DNA from: Zerene cesonia
Lineage: Eukaryota; Arthropoda; Insecta; Lepidoptera; Pieridae
Length of the DNA: 64,000 nt
NCBI RefSeq assembly: GCF_012273895.1
Contig: NW_024045137.1
Span: 1,364,001 to 1,428,000 of the forward strand
Direction: 5' to 3'
Position 1 is the first letter of the stretch, and each line of letters opens with the position of its first letter. Below the pieces are notes generated by a model. The model was given only the letters and a program-made list of their open reading frames with translations, ran no database searches and was not told the origin of the DNA. This document shows, piece by piece, positions 62,317-64,000 of the stretch. Both the position numbers and the translations under genes were made by a program.

Positions 62317-63316
62317 NNNNNNNNNNNNNNNNNNNNNNNNNNNNNNNNNNNNNNNNNNNNNNNNNNNNNNNNNNNNNNNNNNNNNNNNNNNNNNNNNNNN
62401 NNNNNNNNNNNNNNNNNNNNNNNNNNNNNNNNNNNNNNNNNNNNNNNNNNNNNNNNNNNNNNNNNNNNNNNNNNNNNNNNNNNNNNNNNNNNNNNNNNNN
62501 NNNNNNNNNNNNNNNNNNNNNNNNNNNNNNNNNNNNNNNNNNNNNNNNNNNNNNNNNNNNNNNNNNNNNNNNNNNNNNNNNNNNNNNNNNNNNNNNNNNN
62601 NNNNNNNNNNNNNNNNNNNNNNNNNNNNNNNNNNNNNNNNNNNNNNNNNNNNNNNNNNNNNNNNNNNNNNNNNNNNNNNNNNNNNNNNNNNNNNNNNNNN
62701 NNNNNNNNNNNNNNNNNNNNNNNNNNNNNNNNNNNNNNNNNNNNNNNNNNNNNNNNNNNNNNNNNNNNNNNNNNNNNNNNNNNNNNNNNNNNNNNNNNNN
62801 NNNNNNNNNNNNNNNNNNNNNNNNNNNNNNNNNNNNNNNNNNNNNNNNNNNNNNNNNNNNNNNNNNNNNNNNNNNNNNNNNNNNNNNNNNNNNNNNNNNN
62901 NNNNNNNNNNNNNNNNNNNNNNNNNNNNNNNNNNNNNNNNNNNNNNNNNNNNNNNNNNNNNNNNNNNNNNNNNNNNNNNNNNNNNNNNNNNNNNNNNNNN
63001 NNNNNNNNNNNNNNNNNNNNNNNNNNNNNNNNNNNNNNNNNNNNNNNNNNNNNNNNNNNNNNNNNNNNNNNNNNNNNNNNNNNNNNNNNNNNNNNNNNNN
63101 NNNNNNNNNNNNNNNNNNNNNNNNNNNNNNNNNNNNNNNNNNNNNNNNNNNNNNNNNNNNNNNNNNNNNNNNNNNNNNNNNNNNNNNNNNNNNNNNNNNN
63201 NNNNNNNNNNNNNNNNNNNNNNNNNNNNNNNNNNNNNNNNNNNNNNNNNNNNNNNNNNNNNNNNNNNNNNNNNNNNNNNNNNNNNNNNNNNNNNNNNNNN
63301 NNNNNNNNNNNNNNNN
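62317..63316. other. Assembly gap (1000 N)
   Basis: Exactly 1000 N in intergenic DNA. Confidence 0.97.
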
Positions 63317-63870
63317 TCGAAATTCAAATGTAATATTTTTTTATAATTAAGTGTAACAGTATTTATGGCCAGACTAAGTATATAGCCTTCCTCAATAAAT
63401 GGGCTATCTAACACTGAAAGAATTTTTCAAATCAGACCAGTAGTTCCTGAGATTTGTGTGTTCAAACAAACAAACTCTTCAGCTTTATAATATTAAGTGT
63501 AGATAACATTACTTTTCACATCAAAATAAAGTCTGCTTTTTCTCCTTTTCCACCTTTCTCCAACAAATCATGTGACAACTATATATTAGAATTTTTGATG
63601 TTAATTTTTTATGTAACCAAGTTGATCTGGAATGAAAATAAAAATAAAAACGTGTAACACTCTGACAAGCTGACTATTGATAAAATAATTTTTCAATCAG
63701 TTCATTAGATCCAAAGATAAAACCCTGCAGGGTCACTAACTAACAAACTTCACCTCTCTATAAGCATAGATATGCCGTGCCAACTGACAGAGGTACACAG
63801 AATCTATCCACTTTCAAAGAGGGCAACTGCATTCTGACGGAAAACAAAATATGTTCTTGTCGTATTGGTT

Positions 63871-63948
63871 AGGTGTGGCTCAGATTAGAACCTCGTACTT
63901 CAGTCGAAAAGTACGTGTTCGAGACACGACAAACGTGCAAATATCTTA
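63871..63948 (+). mobile_element. Degenerate tRNA-like SINE head
   Basis: gtgtggctcagattagaacc and gtgttcgagacacgac resemble the GGCTCAG-type SINE head. Confidence 0.45.
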
Positions 63949-64000
63949 TATCTTTAAACGAGCAATTCTTATATATATATACTAGCTGCACCCGGCAAAC

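Overview
The window is animal nuclear DNA, very probably from a moth or butterfly (Lepidoptera). The evidence is AT-rich introns packed with repeat types common in lepidopteran genomes: short Helitron-like elements ending in CTAGT, tRNA-derived SINEs, a fold-back repeat family and short LINE-like remnants. Five runs of exactly 1000 N (8678-9677, 14687-15686, 16696-17695, 44694-45693, 62317-63316) are assembly placeholders. No bacterial, organellar or CRISPR features are present.

From 1816 to about 27030 the plus strand carries the 3' part of one multi-exon gene, phospholipase C epsilon (PLCE). I reconstructed 18 exons from splice sites, reading phase and remembered similarity to vertebrate PLC-epsilon. 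In order they encode most of the catalytic X box, an acidic X-Y linker, the Y box, the C2 domain and two Ras-association domains (RA1, RA2). The 5' exons (RasGEF/CDC25, PH, EF hands, start of X) lie before the window. One exon at the start of the Y box is missing and should lie in the first N gap. A large phase-0 exon (27657-29246, 529 codons, acidic and low complexity) follows a TGA stop. It is either an alternative or extended C-terminus of PLCE, or a separate gene.

The RA region has the most interesting structure. The end of the second RA1 exon and its intron are tandemly repeated, giving a 72-nt and a 30-nt copy that both keep splice sites and reading phase. Two minisatellites run stop-free into RA-domain exons. 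A young antisense LTR retrotransposon with identical visible LTR sequence and a 5-bp target duplication sits in the RA1 intron.

From 29.2 to 39.1 kb lies intergenic DNA, with repeat-poor stretches at 30.0-31.5 kb and 36.2-39.1 kb. A single-exon gene on the minus strand (39163-40014) encodes a glycogen-targeting regulatory subunit of protein phosphatase 1 (RVxF motif plus CBM21 domain) and has an upstream TATA box. From 40.1 to 64 kb I see no convincing protein gene, only Helitron-like elements, SINEs, fold-back elements and LINE-like tails between unremarkable AT-rich DNA.

The two genes are convergent and functionally unrelated as far as can be seen: PLCE links Ras-type GTPases to PIP2 hydrolysis, and the PP1 subunit controls glycogen metabolism.
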